This document shows positions 1 to 11,809 of a DNA stretch of 64,000 nucleotides, piece by piece (position 1 is the first letter of the stretch; every line of letters begins with the position of its first letter). This stretch comes from Lathyrus oleraceus (lineage: Eukaryota; Streptophyta; Magnoliopsida; Fabales; Fabaceae). A program made the translations under genes and the position numbers. Below the pieces are notes generated by a model. It saw nothing but the letters and a program-made list of their open reading frames with translations, ran no database searches and had not been told where the DNA came from. Where the stretch lies: contig NC_066585.1 in the NCBI RefSeq assembly GCF_024323335.1, forward strand, positions 338,955,346 to 339,019,345, read 5' to 3'.

Positions 1-673
1 TCTCATGCACTCTTTTGTCGAACACTTGGTTTGTTTCCCCAACTGAGTAAGATTTGCATTCTTTACAGAATCAAATATCCATCCTATAAACAAGTTTGCT
101 TTCGCTCTCTTCAGGATGATGAGTGTTTTGGAACACACACCAATTCACGTCTTTGGTCGGTCACCTGTTACATACCTACAACCCGGTATCCTTGGTGTTC
201 CTTCCTGTTTTTTTGTTACCCTTATACCGATAACATCTCATTTGTTTGGTGCTTCCTCAGTGAAGTTTTCTTGTTGCTTCTCCCCCAGGAGTCAGCTTGT
301 GTCTCTCCAATGGATTTATTTTCCTTTGGAATTCTTTCCCCCCAGTGTGAGTCCTTCACTCCCCAGTGAGTTCTCCAGTCTGTTTTCTGTTTCCCTAATC
401 AGAGTCGTGTCTTGTTCACGCTGTGTCAGTTTTGTTTATTCCCAACTAGAGTCTTGTCAGAGTCTCTGTTCCTGGTGAGTGTATTACTCCGATGGATCGT
501 CTTTTCTTCTGTGTGAACCATATTCCCTACAGAATTTGTGTCTTTTGCATACATACATTTGCATCATGAGGTCTCTTAGGGACCAAAATTTGTCTCATTA
601 CTGTTATTTAAGCCCATTCTACCGCGTCGAGATGAAGATTTCTAAACTTCACTTCTCCGGCTAGAATGACCTT
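1..673 (+). mobile_element. Ogre-1, 3' UTR (partial, enters from outside window)
   Basis: CT-rich, CCCCAG-rich non-coding sequence leading directly to a polypurine tract and LTR. It resembles the end of the 3' UTR of Ogre B (40600-40890), including a shared stretch reading 'ggtctcttagggaccaaaat' (570-589 here, 40784-40803 in B). The small open frames here have no family features and I treat them as chance. The coding part of this element lies to the left of the window. Confidence 0.7.
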
Positions 674-686
674 AAATAGGGGCATC
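674..686 (+). promoter_or_regulatory. Polypurine tract of Ogre-1
   Basis: TAAATAGGGGCATC-type purine run immediately before the LTR start TGTAAGACCCC. The same layout occurs in B (TAAATAGAGGCAGT, 40891-40904) and A (AGATAGGGGCAAC, 47644-47656). In LTR elements this site primes plus-strand DNA synthesis. Confidence 0.75.
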
Positions 687-1992
687 TGTAAGACCCCAAT
701 TTTGGCCCTAAGATCCCTCATGGCCCATATCATCTCATGTCATGGCCTCAAGGATCACTGCATGCCCTAGCTCCCCTCCTAGTGGGTAGGTTGCCTTGTG
801 GGTTGTTTCTTGATCACCAAGCATACTTTGCATTTGTATATCTTTGCTTTCATATGTTTATTAACCAAAAAAGTACAAAAATATTGTCAGTCTAACCTTG
901 TTGCTTGCAGTTGAAGCAATCATCAGCAATTAGGTCAAAGACAGTCAACAGTCAGTCATTGCAGTGGATGGTGGCCATTCTTGCAGAATTTGGGCACCAT
1001 GATCAATAATCAAGAGCTCATATATCTTGGGACATCATTTGAAGTCAAGTTCTCAAGGAATTAGGGTTTGGAATTCATCAGAAGTGGTTCAATCATACAA
1101 AACCCTAGAAAAGTCAACAGAAAGTCAAACTTGGTCAACTGTGGATTTAATCAGTGATTTGATGGATAGAATTGATTTGAAGGAGTTCATTCATGTCCCA
1201 ATAAGCCTCATATATCATGTCAAACCTCATCATGGAAGAATTTGAAGTAAAATCAGAAATTTCCCAAAATAGAAAGTGGACCTGTAATTTTAACTGCCAA
1301 AAATGGAAACTTCTTGATCTTAAACTTACATCATGATACAAGCTTCAAATGAATTTTTGCCCAACATGAAAGTTGAAGATCTTGTTCTCCCATTTTCAAA
1401 AAGTCCAAGAACTCTCAAATCCCATGGATGGTTTGCAAGATATGATCAATTCAATTTCAAAAATTTGTGAACTTCAAATGGCCATATCTCATGAACCACA
1501 AGGCCAAATTTGGTGGGGTTTTTTCCTACAAACCACATTTCATCCCCTCTTTCCAAAAATTTAAATTTCATGAACCAAAACCTTGCCAATCAAAATGGCA
1601 TTTTTTGACTTGTTTCATTTAAAATTCAAGTTTGACCAAAAGTTGACTTTTTGATTTATTGATTTTTACTCATTTTGGCCAATTGGAGCTTGTTTAGAGT
1701 GACATTTGACACTTGTTTGAGGCCCAAACTCGGGCAGACCATGCACCTCCTTGCCAACTTGGTCAAAATAAGTAAACTTGCAAATGGCTTCATTAGAGTA
1801 AATCCTTGGTAACACTTCATGAGCAGACATAAAACAGCAAATATAATGGTCATTTGCAGCCTGTTTTGAAGCCCAAATCGTGGCAGACCATACACCTTCC
1901 ATATGCCTATGTTCAAAGTTAGCAATTTTGCAAATCTCTCCATTTGAACTAATCAAGCTTACCACTCCTTAAACCAAAGTTAAACAGACCAA

Positions 1993-1999
1993 TATAAGG
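1993..1999 (+). promoter_or_regulatory. Candidate TATA box of Ogre-1 LTR
   Basis: TATAAGG in an otherwise featureless stretch about 1.3 kb into the LTR, followed by a CA/CT-rich leader-like stretch (2030-2075). The position is comparable with the TATA motifs of the B LTRs (1.0 kb or more in) and the A/C LTR (2.0 kb in). Assignment is by motif and position only. Confidence 0.35.
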
Positions 2000-4900
2000 C
2001 ATTTTCTGTCATTTCACAACCTAGTTGCAGCCACAAACGCACAGCAAACTCTCTTCTCTCAAAAAACACTCTTCTTGCATTTTTGCAATTTCTGCAAAAA
2101 CCTTGAAAGCACTCGAGCAGCCTTTGGTTTTTCATCACCTAGCCATCATTGTAAGCTCATTTCCAGCATGAAACCTCAACTGTAGCTGCAGCATTGAGTT
2201 CTGTTTCTTCAAGGCATTTCCATGGCAAGTGTAGATTCAAGGTGGAATTGAGTTGCTCAAGCTGATTTTCTTCAAGTTTCCTTCATTATCAACCATCATC
2301 TCCACCTGTTTGAGCTTGCATCACTCAAAACACAACTGCTTCCTCCATTTCTTCATAACCAAGTAAAATCTCGACTCTCTTTTTTCTCTTATCCATGCTA
2401 TGTTTTTGATAGTCCTGGCCTTGCTGAGTATTGTGAACTTTATATCACTTGAATTGGTTAAATATGCTAGGAGAAATTTGAGTTTAAAGGTTGTTAGTCA
2501 TTTTTATTTTGCAAGATTCCTTGATGATTAAGCTCGATTATTGTTAATGCTTGTTGGATTTATGATGCTGGATGTTTGATATGTTGATTGCCATGCTCGA
2601 TTTCATGTTCTGGGTAGTTTCATTTTTCACGATTTTTGTTGGTTGATGAAGATGAATACTGTTGTGATAAACCCTAGTATTTTTCCAGAAATCCTGTTTC
2701 ATGTACGCATGAGTGTTGGCTGCTGTTGTTATATGTTGCATGAACATTATGATTGTGTTGCCATGTGGTTTGCATAATTTTATTTGAAATTCGTTTTGCC
2801 ATGATGACTGCATGAAGATGAAACATTGCTGCATAAACCCTAAGGGTTTTTGAACCCAGAAACATGAAAGCGATTGGCTGTTGTTGTTGGTTTTCTGCGA
2901 ATTTACTGTTCCATTGAGGAACTGGCCAATCAGAACATTCTATTTTGTGGCCCTAAACTCTGCGTTTTGATAAGTAAAAGTGGTATTTACAAGCGTGCCA
3001 TCGGTCAACATGTTTGACTCACCCATTCCATGTTATTTTGTTCATGTTGTCTCAATTGATTCATCAACTTATAAAATTCCTAATTCATTCATTTCACATC
3101 CAAAAATCATGAAATTTTTTCCATCATGATCACATGAATGTCTACTTTTTTATCATGATTTTTATTGAATTTTTGGTTGGCTGGATTTTAAATGGCTCTA
3201 GGTTTCTTGACATGTATGCTTAATTTGTACCTTTTGCCAATCCTTTTGTGAAATAATGAGGATGCATCCAATGACCCTGAAATTTTTTGTGGTTAATCTA
3301 CACTCATTCATCTTCATTTTGATGTAAAGTTTGTGCATTTATCATATGTGGTGTGGGAGATATGATTTTTGGAAGTAGGGTGTGACAATTTGTGTCACAC
3401 CAATGATATGCAAATTCATGATTTTTGTTCACATGCTTCATGACCTCCAAATGATCCAATTTTTTGCATGATTGTTCTCTTATATGTCTAGTTGATGTGT
3501 GAATTTTCCTGGATTTAATGATGCCATTTTCCATTTGTTTGAGAATTTTCTTCCCTGCCTAGTCAATTGTTGACTTTATGTGATACATGTTGCCAAATCC
3601 TTTGTGAAATTCTCATATCTTATTGTATGATCATGAAATTTCACATGTGCATACTAGACATCTTGAGCTTTGCATTGGTGTTGATCCCATACATTTCTCA
3701 TCTGTTTTCAATTTGTTATGATTTTTTGAAGTTGATACATGTTTTGTTGACTTCTTTGTGCACATTTGAAATTGTGTTGACTTCCTGATTTTATTTGACT
3801 ATCTTCCCATGATCCAATTGAGCTAAAATTTTATATGCATGCTATGTTATGGATTGTGATTGAGTATGATTTATTTCATGATTTTTGGGATTGATTATGT
3901 TTGCTTTTGAGCTTGGTCTTGCTGTTGACCTTTTGTGTGCCTCCTTTTGCCATGTTTTGACTTCTTTGGTCTATGAAATGACAATGATGCATGATATGAG
4001 TTTGAATCCAATTGTGCTTGCTTCTTAAATGATTGATTTTGGTTTTGATTGAATGTGGCTTGCTGTTTTGGATTTCTTATTTGTTTTTGACCCTATGCTT
4101 GCCCTAGTGGTCCTTTGGACTTATGTTGAGTTCATCTGTTTCAGGTTGAGCATAGTGCTTCAAAGAAACCTTGCCAATTTGGTTGAGTTGGATTATATAT
4201 ATCATGTGCTAACCCTTGTTTTGTAGGTGTGACTCATATAGTTGAGTCTTGTGCTTTGCACATTGGTCCCTCTGTGGTTGACTGTTGTTTATCCATTCCT
4301 TTTGTTTTAAACTGTTGAACTGTTTACTAATTGGTTTGACTTTTTCAGGTACTTTAGTTGCTTAAGTTCTTTGAACTTGCTTTGCTTTGCTATTTAGCAA
4401 TTGCTTTTGAGGTATAATTACTCTCTCTTCATGTAGTCTGGAGACCCGGTCTGTTATTTGGCCGGGCAAACTGTCTGAAGTCCTCCTTAAGAGGCAATGC
4501 TTGTGTGTGTTTAAAATTGTCCCAAGCAGGAAAAGTCCTTCAAGTAAGGCAATTGGTAGATCAAAGGGATAAGTAGCCTATCCCCTATTATTCAGTGAGT
4601 CCTCTCTTTGCTCCCATTACATGGTTGAAGCATCGAGATAAAAACCCAAGATCTATCGAGTCAATATGTGGAGAGAGTTCCTACTTTCTGAACTCCCACA
4701 CTTTCTGATATGCTCTCCCTGATCAGGGATAAGAGCAATGAGGCACACCCCTCATCTCCTTTCATCTGCTTCACCTTAGCCTCTCAATGGCAAGGTTAAG
4801 AGCAAATCTTTGACCCTATTCCAGTTGGCCTCAGTGCCTAACCCTCTTGTATGAGCCTCCTTGTTTGGATATAGAGTGTGCTGATTGATTCTCATTGATT

Positions 4901-5133
4901 GATTGATTGCTTCATATGCACATGTTTGCTTGTATGCTTCATGCATTTTATCATCATCATCAATTGCCATTAATGCATAATCATCTCATTTGTCTTTGTG
5001 ATATTGTCATTGTTGTTTACCCATTGAGGACAATTGTAAGACCATCCATTGGCCATTGCTCCTATGATATGGAAGTGAGTTGTAAGACCATCACCTTGGC
5101 CACTCATCTTATCTTTGCTTGATGCATTTGATT

Positions 5134-5530
5134 GTATGTGAGGATGCAATTGTAAGTCCCTGTAAGTTGGCATTTGCTTTCCTATGATCACATGTTGCTT
5201 TGTTTGTTTGTATGTGAGGATGCAGTTATAAGTCCCTGTAAGTTGGCATCTGCTTTTCCTGTGATCATAAGTTGGTTTATCTGTTTGTATGTGAGGTTAC
5301 AATTGTAAGTCCCTGTAAGTTGGCATTTGTATTCCTAGGACCATACTGTGGAGGTTAGAGTAAGCCCAGATAGATTGGCATTTGACTTCCATGTTTTGCT
5401 TCTGCTTGTTTATGTGAGGTTGCAACTGTAAGTCCCTGCTAGTTGGCATTTGCTTTCCTATGATCATATGTTGGATATTGGTGTAAGCCCAGACAGATTG
5501 GCATCCGGTATCCAAGTTTCATTTTATTTT
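5134..5530 (+). repeat. Tandem subrepeats, about 76-bp unit, in Ogre-1 LTR
   Basis: Units beginning GTATGTGAGG start at 5134, 5210 and 5287 (periods 76 and 77), with a further diverged unit near 5413. Each contains 'aagtccctgtaagttggca'. Two short related pieces (about 5030-5095) precede the array. Non-coding. Confidence 0.85.
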
Positions 5531-5740
5531 AGGAGATTAGTATAAGTCCATTGAGTGGCCTCTGATATCCATTTCTGTTTTAGGAGACTGGTGTAAATCC
5601 ATCTATTGGTATCCGGTATCCGCCTTTTATTTCTTTGTTTGAGGAGATTAGTGTAAGACCATTGAGTGGCATCTGATATCCAGTTTTATTTTAGGAGATT
5701 GGTATAAGCCCAGTGATTGGCATCTGATATCCGCTTTTTG
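5531..5740 (+). repeat. Tandem subrepeats, 50-61-bp unit, in Ogre-1 LTR
   Basis: Units beginning AGGAGA start at 5531, 5581, 5642 and 5693, and share 'aggagattagtgtaag' and 'ggcatctgatatcc'-like cores. They follow directly on the 76-bp family and share the GTAAG..GGCAT core with it, so both probably grew from one ancestral motif. Confidence 0.8.
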
Positions 5741-6503
5741 CTGACTTTCTTGTTTGATTGTTATTACCCATTGCTATTCCAAAGGACACACTTGAATCAT
5801 CTGCTATATGATTTCAAGAAGTGAACCTTCTAAGAAGTTTTACTTTCCATCCTCATCCATTCATCATTCATTATGTCCTAGACCTTTTCACACATTACTC
5901 TCAAACTTGACATAGATATTGTGCAAACATCTTCATGTTTTCTAACTAAAAACCTGGACCCCAAGTCCTTGACTTTTTTTCAAACTCCATTTTCATAACA
6001 CTTCTTTTGAATCAATCTTAATCATACTTTGACTTCATTTTCATAAATCACAATCAATTAATTTCACTCATTCACTTATTTTGGCTTTGTCCATTGTTAA
6101 TCTTTTCATGCATTAGCCATAGGTTTCAATTATCTTTGTGGTTGATGTAAATCTTGCCTATCCTTAGTGAGTCGACAGTAAGACTTCCGTACTGAAAACA
6201 GGGCTAACCCCTCTAGTACGTCGAAGCTATCCTCGCATGGTGGATGTTGTTTTTGGTCGAGTGTTCTCCCATTGATAATGAAAAGCCTCAGTGCTTGTGT
6301 TTAAAACTGAATCCACCAACTTTTGGAAATCTTTTAGCCGAACTACGGCGTTTTGATCCTTACCTTTGATGGAAGGTACGTAGGCAGCGGGTTCATCCGT
6401 TCAAACCCAATAAAAATTGTATATTCTTTTCTCATCATCCCAATCATGTTTGCACAATACTTATGTCATAACAAATAACAATCTTTTACAACAAGTGTGA
6501 AAA

Positions 6504-6661
6504 GGGCTCCCTAGGAGTACCTAGGACGTAGTGGGTGCCTAACACCTTCCCATTGCATAATTTACCCCTTACCCAGACTCTCTGATCTTTTTATTAGTTT
6601 TCTACGTGTAAAACTTCTTAGGCTTTTGTTCGCTTTTTAGCCAGTCCTTTGGATAAATAAA
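6504..6661 (+). promoter_or_regulatory. Conserved pre-poly(A) block and poly(A) signal, Ogre-1 LTR
   Basis: The block GGGCTCCCTAGGAGTACC (from 6504), followed by GGGTGCCTAACACCTTCCC, lies about 150 bp before AATAAA (6656-6661). The same block and spacing occur in B (31143-31303 and 44937-45088) and in the A/C LTR (52711-52840). It contains the palindrome CTCCCTAGGAG. This is probably the transcript 3'-end region (end of R). Confidence 0.6.
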
Positions 6662-6745
6662 AGTGCGGTGGCGACTCGAAATTTCATTGTATCTCTTGCT
6701 TATGATTTAATCGATAAATCATATAGCGACGAATACACCGTCACA

Positions 6746-7712
6746 GTGGCCGTCATGGAGATGGCGCCTAACATGGCGATAGAGCCGACTAGTGACCTAT
6801 AGAATGCATAATTTCATTTATGTGATGGAGTTCACATTAGAACTTCGTTTTTCCATTTCACGCACTTAAATCAATCAGAAAACAACATGGAATCAACATA
6901 TTAACATCACACAACCTATATCTATCAATTAGCAAGCATAATTATCAATTATTCCCCATTTTTATCATGATCCCAAAAACCTTCAAAACCCAACAATGGT
7001 GAAAACATATAAACACATTAAAACAGAAAGTCTCATACATGCATTTACACGAATTTCGTTATGAAAAATATATTACAACACCAATTGATTAGCAAATTTT
7101 AGATTAACATATAATCAAAATAAAACATGCATAATCATACAAAGTCTATTGGATGTTAATGAATCCTTAATTCTACCCTTAAGCATATACCCATTATTGA
7201 ATCCATTCTCCCCCTTACCTTAGTTCCTAGAAAGAAATCTAAAATTTGAATTGGTTTGAATGTTCTCCTCTCTGCCAAAGCTCAAAGTTCTCCCTTTTCC
7301 TCTAGCCTCTTTTCCAAAGTTTCTATGTACCGACAAAACTCTTAAACTTAGGTTATGTTCCTAATTTATATCATTAGGGTTAATCTAGTTGAAATTACAA
7401 ACTCACCTCTCACTTACTAACATCCTCTCTCGTTCCTCCCCTCTATTTCTAATAATTCACACTTTGGCTCCAAACCTTCTATTTTCCCATCTAAATTAAA
7501 TAATTTAATTAAAATATTATTATTTAATTATTAAAATAGACTCTAATAATTCTAGCCTACCTTTACAAATCTCTAATGACTCTCTACACTCCCACTTCAA
7601 GGTCACACACCCCTAACACCCATATTAATTCAATTATCGCACATGATAATTAAATTAAAATTAAATCATGAAAAAATACATAAAATAACAATTCAAAAAC
7701 TGGGGTGTTACA
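6746..7712 (-). mobile_element. Chromovirus-like LTR, minus strand
   Basis: Read on the minus strand, the LTR begins TGTAACACCCCA at 7712, directly after a polypurine tract (7713-7728) that follows integrase sequence. A TATA-like site (ATATAAATTAGG, minus strand, about 7361-7372) is followed by a purine-rich leader. Its far end is uncertain: it is bounded only by the end of the Ogre-1 LTR at 6745, which may have cut it. AT-rich, no coding potential. Confidence 0.65.
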
Positions 7713-7728
7713 AGTCTCCCCCACTTAA
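7713..7728 (-). promoter_or_regulatory. Polypurine tract of the minus-strand chromovirus
   Basis: On the minus strand AAGTGGGGGAGACTTG lies immediately before TGTAACACC. This is the usual junction in plant chromoviruses between integrase or its 3' UTR and the 3' LTR, and it fixes the orientation and LTR start. Confidence 0.75.
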
Positions 7729-8421
7729 ATAATTTCTCCCTAAAAAATTAGCTTAAGTAAATAGATTCAGATATGACTCCCTCAACTAGCTCTTAAGCTC
7801 CTGAGTCACATTCCCACCAACCGGTCCTCCCCAAGCTACCTTCACCAAGGTAATTTCTTTACCACAAATCTGCTTCACTCCTCGATCCTCTATCTACATG
7901 GGTGATGCCTCAATAGTCAGGTTATCTCTCACCTGTACATCACCCACTTCGATCACATGAGACGGGTCTGGAATGTATCTCCTTAATTGAGACACATGAA
8001 ACACATCATGAAGATTAGAAAGCAATGATGACAAAGCAATCTGATAGGATACTTCTCCTATCCTCTGCAAAATCTATTACAGACTGATGCAACATAAAGT
8101 GAGATTTTTAGATCTCAATGCTCGACCAATACTATTTACGAGAGTAACTCTCAGAAACACATGCTCCCCCTCTTGGAACTCAAGTGCTCTCCTTCACTTA
8201 TCATGATAGCTCTTCTGGCAACTCTGTGAAGCTTTAATCTTCTCTTGGATCACTTTGATCTTCTCAATGGTTTGTTGGACAATCTCAGGTCCAATCACAA
8301 CACCCTCTCCCGACTAATACCAACATAAAGGTGTCCTACACCTTCAACCATACAACTCCTCAAACGGTGCCATTCAAATACTCAAATGGAAACTATTGTT
8401 GTATGTAAACTCAATCAACAA
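7729..8421 (-). pseudogene. Ty3/gypsy integrase C-terminus with chromodomain-like tail, degraded
   Basis: Minus-strand translation shows recognisable integrase C-terminal and post-integrase sequence in order: an integrase end with FTYNNS (8380-8421), GPEIVQQTIEKIKVIQEKIK with a following SQSCQKSYHDK (about 8190-8310), PDPSHVIEVGDVQVRDNLT (about 7925-7980) and KEITLVKVAWGGPVGGNVT (about 7795-7855). The last two are hallmarks of the tail of plant chromoviral integrases (Tekay-like; the family call is from memory). Several stops and frameshifts interrupt it. It is cut at 8421 by Ogre A, so catalytic core, RT and 5' LTR are absent here and would lie beyond the far end of the A-C tandem. Confidence 0.8.
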
Positions 8422-8520
8422 TGTCATACCCCAAATTTTACCCCTAAGTTTCATAGCATCTTAATCAAGTATTGCATTCATACTTTTAATTCATTAATAC
8501 CCTAATGTGATCACAAGTAT

Positions 8521-8525
8521 GAATC
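8521..8525 (+). repeat. Target-site duplication GAATC, left
   Basis: GAATC directly before TGAAGG (8526) and again after CCAACA at 9827-9831. The uninterrupted LTR copy has GGATC at the corresponding place (near 47756). Five bp is the usual TSD length of LTR elements. Confidence 0.85.
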
Positions 8526-9826
8526 TGAAGGATAATTGCCATACAAGGTGCAGCGGAATTTAAAAAATTCTCCATTTAGTGATCCTTACGAATGGGCATG
8601 ATCAGTGATAGAATCGTTACCTCTTGTGGCGATCACGAACATTGAACAATGACAACGTCTCTACTCAGTCCACACGAACAGATTCCTTCAATCTCAGTGC
8701 TAGCTGGTACGAATGAAGGCTATGAGTGAGAGAGAGAGAGGGAAACAAAATTCCAAGTCTTCACTTGAGTTGAGTCTGAGTGATAATGCTTCTACCCAAG
8801 GGTTCTATTTATAGAACCACTTGTGTGGGCTTCAAGCTAAAAAGCCCACTTAAGTGTGTTTTGGCCCATATCTCATAATATGCCAAAATCACTTAAGTAT
8901 TTGGTACCTTATCATATTTCGTCTCCCACTTACGTGCATCGTAGCTTACGGTGTTTCTTAGTTACTCTATTTCTCATCAATTCGTCCTTGTGTGTGACCC
9001 TGTAGGTTTTCGCGACGTTGGCAATTATATTAAATCACACATTTAACATAATAAACAGTGAGCGGTATCTAGCAACACATCACTGCTACCCAAGTCACGA
9101 AAATGTCATGTGATCTGACAAAACCTCCTGTGATAATAATTATGTGTATAATTATCCTTTTGCCCTTATATCTATATTGAACACAAGGTATAGACCGTGT
9201 CATCCTTGTCCAGTTCAATATTAGGCCCATAGACATTTATCCTGTTATGCAGGATGGGAAAATTCCATCTAGGTCACTTATGTCCCTCAGCATGCTTCGT
9301 GGAGTACCCATCAACTGTCTTTATGGTTATCCAGTTACAGACAACGTTGGATCAGCAATAAAGCACTCGACTCTACATCTAGGATCCATAGTGGTTTCAG
9401 GTCGAAGAGTGGTATACACCATTATCACCATGAGAATAACTTATGACACTTTGCATAACTTTCTATATAGTATTCTCATAGCGGGTCAATCCGGTATAAA
9501 TATTACTCTTAATATTCATACCTATGTTTAAGACTTGATAACTCTTTATCCATGATCCATGAGATGTGATCATCAATCTACAAACATAATAGTCTTAATG
9601 CTTTAATGTTGTCCCACTTCACAATAAAGCTCGACTACGGATACTTTAAGAATAGTGTCCCTATGTTTAATGTGCTCTCATGATCAAGTCACACTTGATA
9701 CATTAAACGGACTATCTATTCTAGGGACTTTATTAAACAAACATAATAAAGAAAAAGCCTTTTTATTATTAATAAATAATTCGATACAAGTACCAAAAGT
9801 ATTGGCCTCTAGGGCTTACACCAACA
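8526..9826 (-). mobile_element. Solo LTR, Ty1/copia-like, 1,301 bp, minus strand
   Basis: Bounded by TG...CA (TGAAGG...CCAACA on plus; TGTTGGTGTAAGCCCTAGAG at the minus-strand start) and by a 5-bp TSD GAATC on both sides. No internal region is present, so it is a solo LTR left by LTR-LTR recombination. The minus-strand start is a style common in legume copia LTRs (Angela-like from memory, unsure). A minus-strand TATA box, CTATAAATAG, lies at 8805-8814. The open frame at 9247-9531 inside it is not a gene. Confidence 0.85.
8805..8814 (-). promoter_or_regulatory. TATA box of the solo LTR
   Basis: CTATAAATAG on the minus strand, inside the short palindrome GGTTCTATTTATAGAACC. It would drive transcription leftwards, out of the LTR toward the Ogre A 5' end. 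Confidence 0.5.
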
Positions 9827-9831
9827 GAATC
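9827..9831 (+). repeat. Target-site duplication GAATC, right
   Basis: Second copy of the 5-bp duplication flanking the solo LTR. The Ogre LTR sequence resumes directly after it and matches the middle LTR from about 47757. Confidence 0.85.
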
Positions 9832-11799
9832 TACGTTATTTTGGTCTTGCTAACCTCTCCTTGGTTGTTTACTCAAGCTAGGGTTTAGTATCTCACTCAT
9901 TGTATCACCCATTACTTTGCTTTGTACTATTACTTGTGTTATCTTTAAATTTCTTGGTCTCTTATCACTATGTACTTGGCTCAAAGGTATGTACATTTCA
10001 TTTGCATCATTCATCATTAACTTCATGCATTTAGATAGATTTTGCTCTTGTGTTGTGCTTGTATCTTTTGTAGTTAGGGGGTGCAAGGTTTGAGAAATTT
10101 GAATATCAAAATAAAGGGAATTATGGTCTTAATTATTAAAGGTTTATAATTTGGTATTTAATATCATGATGTGCATGGATCTCAACATCATTTGGTCATT
10201 ATTGGCGCAAGTCATCATAAGGAATTGCTTCATTGGCTCTAAGACTTGATAGGTTGACTTCCAAAGGTCATAATGTTTTCATCAAGAAAGCTATGAATGT
10301 GGTTATTTTTGCCTTGGACTCTAATCTTCATCATCTATAAATTCTGTTCAAATGTCAAGAGCCAATTATGGATGAAAAACCATTTTTGAAGGCAAAACAT
10401 CTCAAGTTGTCTACGGTTTGACCCGATTTTCAAGTTGAACTTCCCAAGGTCATAACTTGGGAAATAAATATCATATGGAGCCCATTATTTTTCTCATATG
10501 CTAAAATTGAGACCCTCTACAAGTTTGATTCATTGTTTAATAAGATATTTTGCTTGGTTTAGCATTTGACTTTGAAGGTCTTCCTATTCAGTGCCTTGAT
10601 TTTTGCCCACCTTCAATTGACCATAACTTGGTCAATTCGCATCCAACTGGAGTGGTTATTTTCACCATATCACATTTGATGACATCCATAACAAGTTTTC
10701 TTTTGATCCCAAAATCCAATTTTGAGTGGAAACCCATTTATTTTGGGAAAGCATTACAGGTCATCCTTGGTTCCTTATGATTTTGAGCCAAACTTCAAAA
10801 CATCATAACTCCTTCAATTTTTGTCCAAATGAGGTGTTTATTTTGGCACAATCAATATTACAACCATTATGAACATTTGATCTTCACACATCAAAGGCCA
10901 TGTTTGAGTAGAAAAGGGTGAATGAGGTCCATACATTATATATCATTTTTCCAACTTCACTACCCCATAACTTTCTTAATTTTGACTAAAATAAGGTGGT
11001 TAATTTTGCTATGATCTTATTTTCCATTATATATAACTTTCATTTATTGTCAAAAATCCAAAAATTCATAGATCAAGGACTTGTAGTGCAAACCTCAAAG
11101 TTGCCAAAATTGTCCAAAAGTGAAAAAATGAGGTTTTTATCTAAAGACTTTTTGGGCGTTTTTCCAACTCAAACACCGCACAAATGGTTCATATGACTTA
11201 TGTTCATCATTGTTTGAGGTTGATTCAAGAAAAACTCAAATTGACCACCTTGTACCTTGCATTTCAAGTTATCCATTTATGTCACATAGCCATTTTCCAA
11301 ATTACACACCTTTGAGCTCAAATTTTTGTGTCATTCCATTACATGTCAATTATATGGTGTGTGTGCATCAATGTGTGCCATAATTGAGGGCTCAAACCAT
11401 GACATTTCTCCAAACCCGAGTCATAATGTGATTTTTGCCAAAAACTCTTTTCTCCCAAACCAATCAACCTTGCTCCAATTGGACCTCAAACAGATCATGA
11501 GAAGCCCAATTGCACTTGCTGTTTTCACTCATGCATGAGCTGCACCATTAATATGTCCCATATTTCTCATTTTTGCATTTTTTCACCTTTTTGAAGCAAG
11601 TGACAAAATGACCAAGGGCAAGGACAGCTGGCCACGATTTTGATTTAAAACAGACGAGGGAGAGTGTAGTGTGTCTGCACATACCATTAGCAAAGGTATA
11701 AAGGCCATATCACCAAAACTTGATTTGCAAGATTGTGCAAAATTACGTTTTACCCTCTAACCTAATTGAGGGTATTTAGTAAGTGATAAACACACCCCC

Positions 11800-11809
11800 T
11801 ATAAATAGA
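11800..11809 (+). promoter_or_regulatory. TATA box of Ogre A 5' LTR
   Basis: CTATAAATAG followed by AGGCTTATGCACTGCC. It is conserved in the middle LTR (TATAAATA at 49700-49707 followed by AGGCTCCTGCACTGCC), with conserved flanks in both copies, so this is a good candidate for the family promoter. Confidence 0.65.

Larger units (their letters stand above)
687..6745 (+). mobile_element. Ogre-1 3' LTR (about 6.06 kb)
   Basis: It starts TGTAAGACCCCAATTTTGG after the polypurine tract, the same style as the LTRs of B, and ends ...CCGTCACA 84 bp after an AATAAA signal (6656-6661). No PBS follows, so this is a 3' LTR. A length of about 6 kb fits the very large Ogre LTRs. A TATA-like site lies about 1.3 kb in, so the transcribed R part would be more than 4 kb. 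It contains two families of tandem subrepeats (5134-5740) and the conserved pre-poly(A) block (6504-6562). The right boundary is set by the CACA end and the change to chromovirus-like sequence. The TSD cannot be tested without the left end. Confidence 0.8.

Noticed and set aside
116..478. 120-codon frame near the left edge
   Set aside because: Runs through CT-rich 3' UTR sequence of Ogre-1; no motif and no counterpart open in B.
1656..1965. Overlapping minus-strand frames of 95-99 codons
   Set aside because: Inside the Ogre-1 LTR; they stem from an internal duplication-like stretch (1680-1960) and carry no protein motif.
5134..5740. Regularly spaced repeats resembling a CRISPR-type array
   Set aside because: Units are contiguous and diverged, without unique spacers, in a plant LTR; ordinary tandem subrepeats.
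6746..6800. GTGGC after the Ogre-1 LTR as the start of a PBS
   Set aside because: Only five bases match GTGGCGACTC before the sequence diverges; a preceding polypurine tract shows this is a 3' LTR.
9247..9531. 94-codon open frame
   Set aside because: Lies inside the minus-strand solo LTR; LTR sequence explains it.
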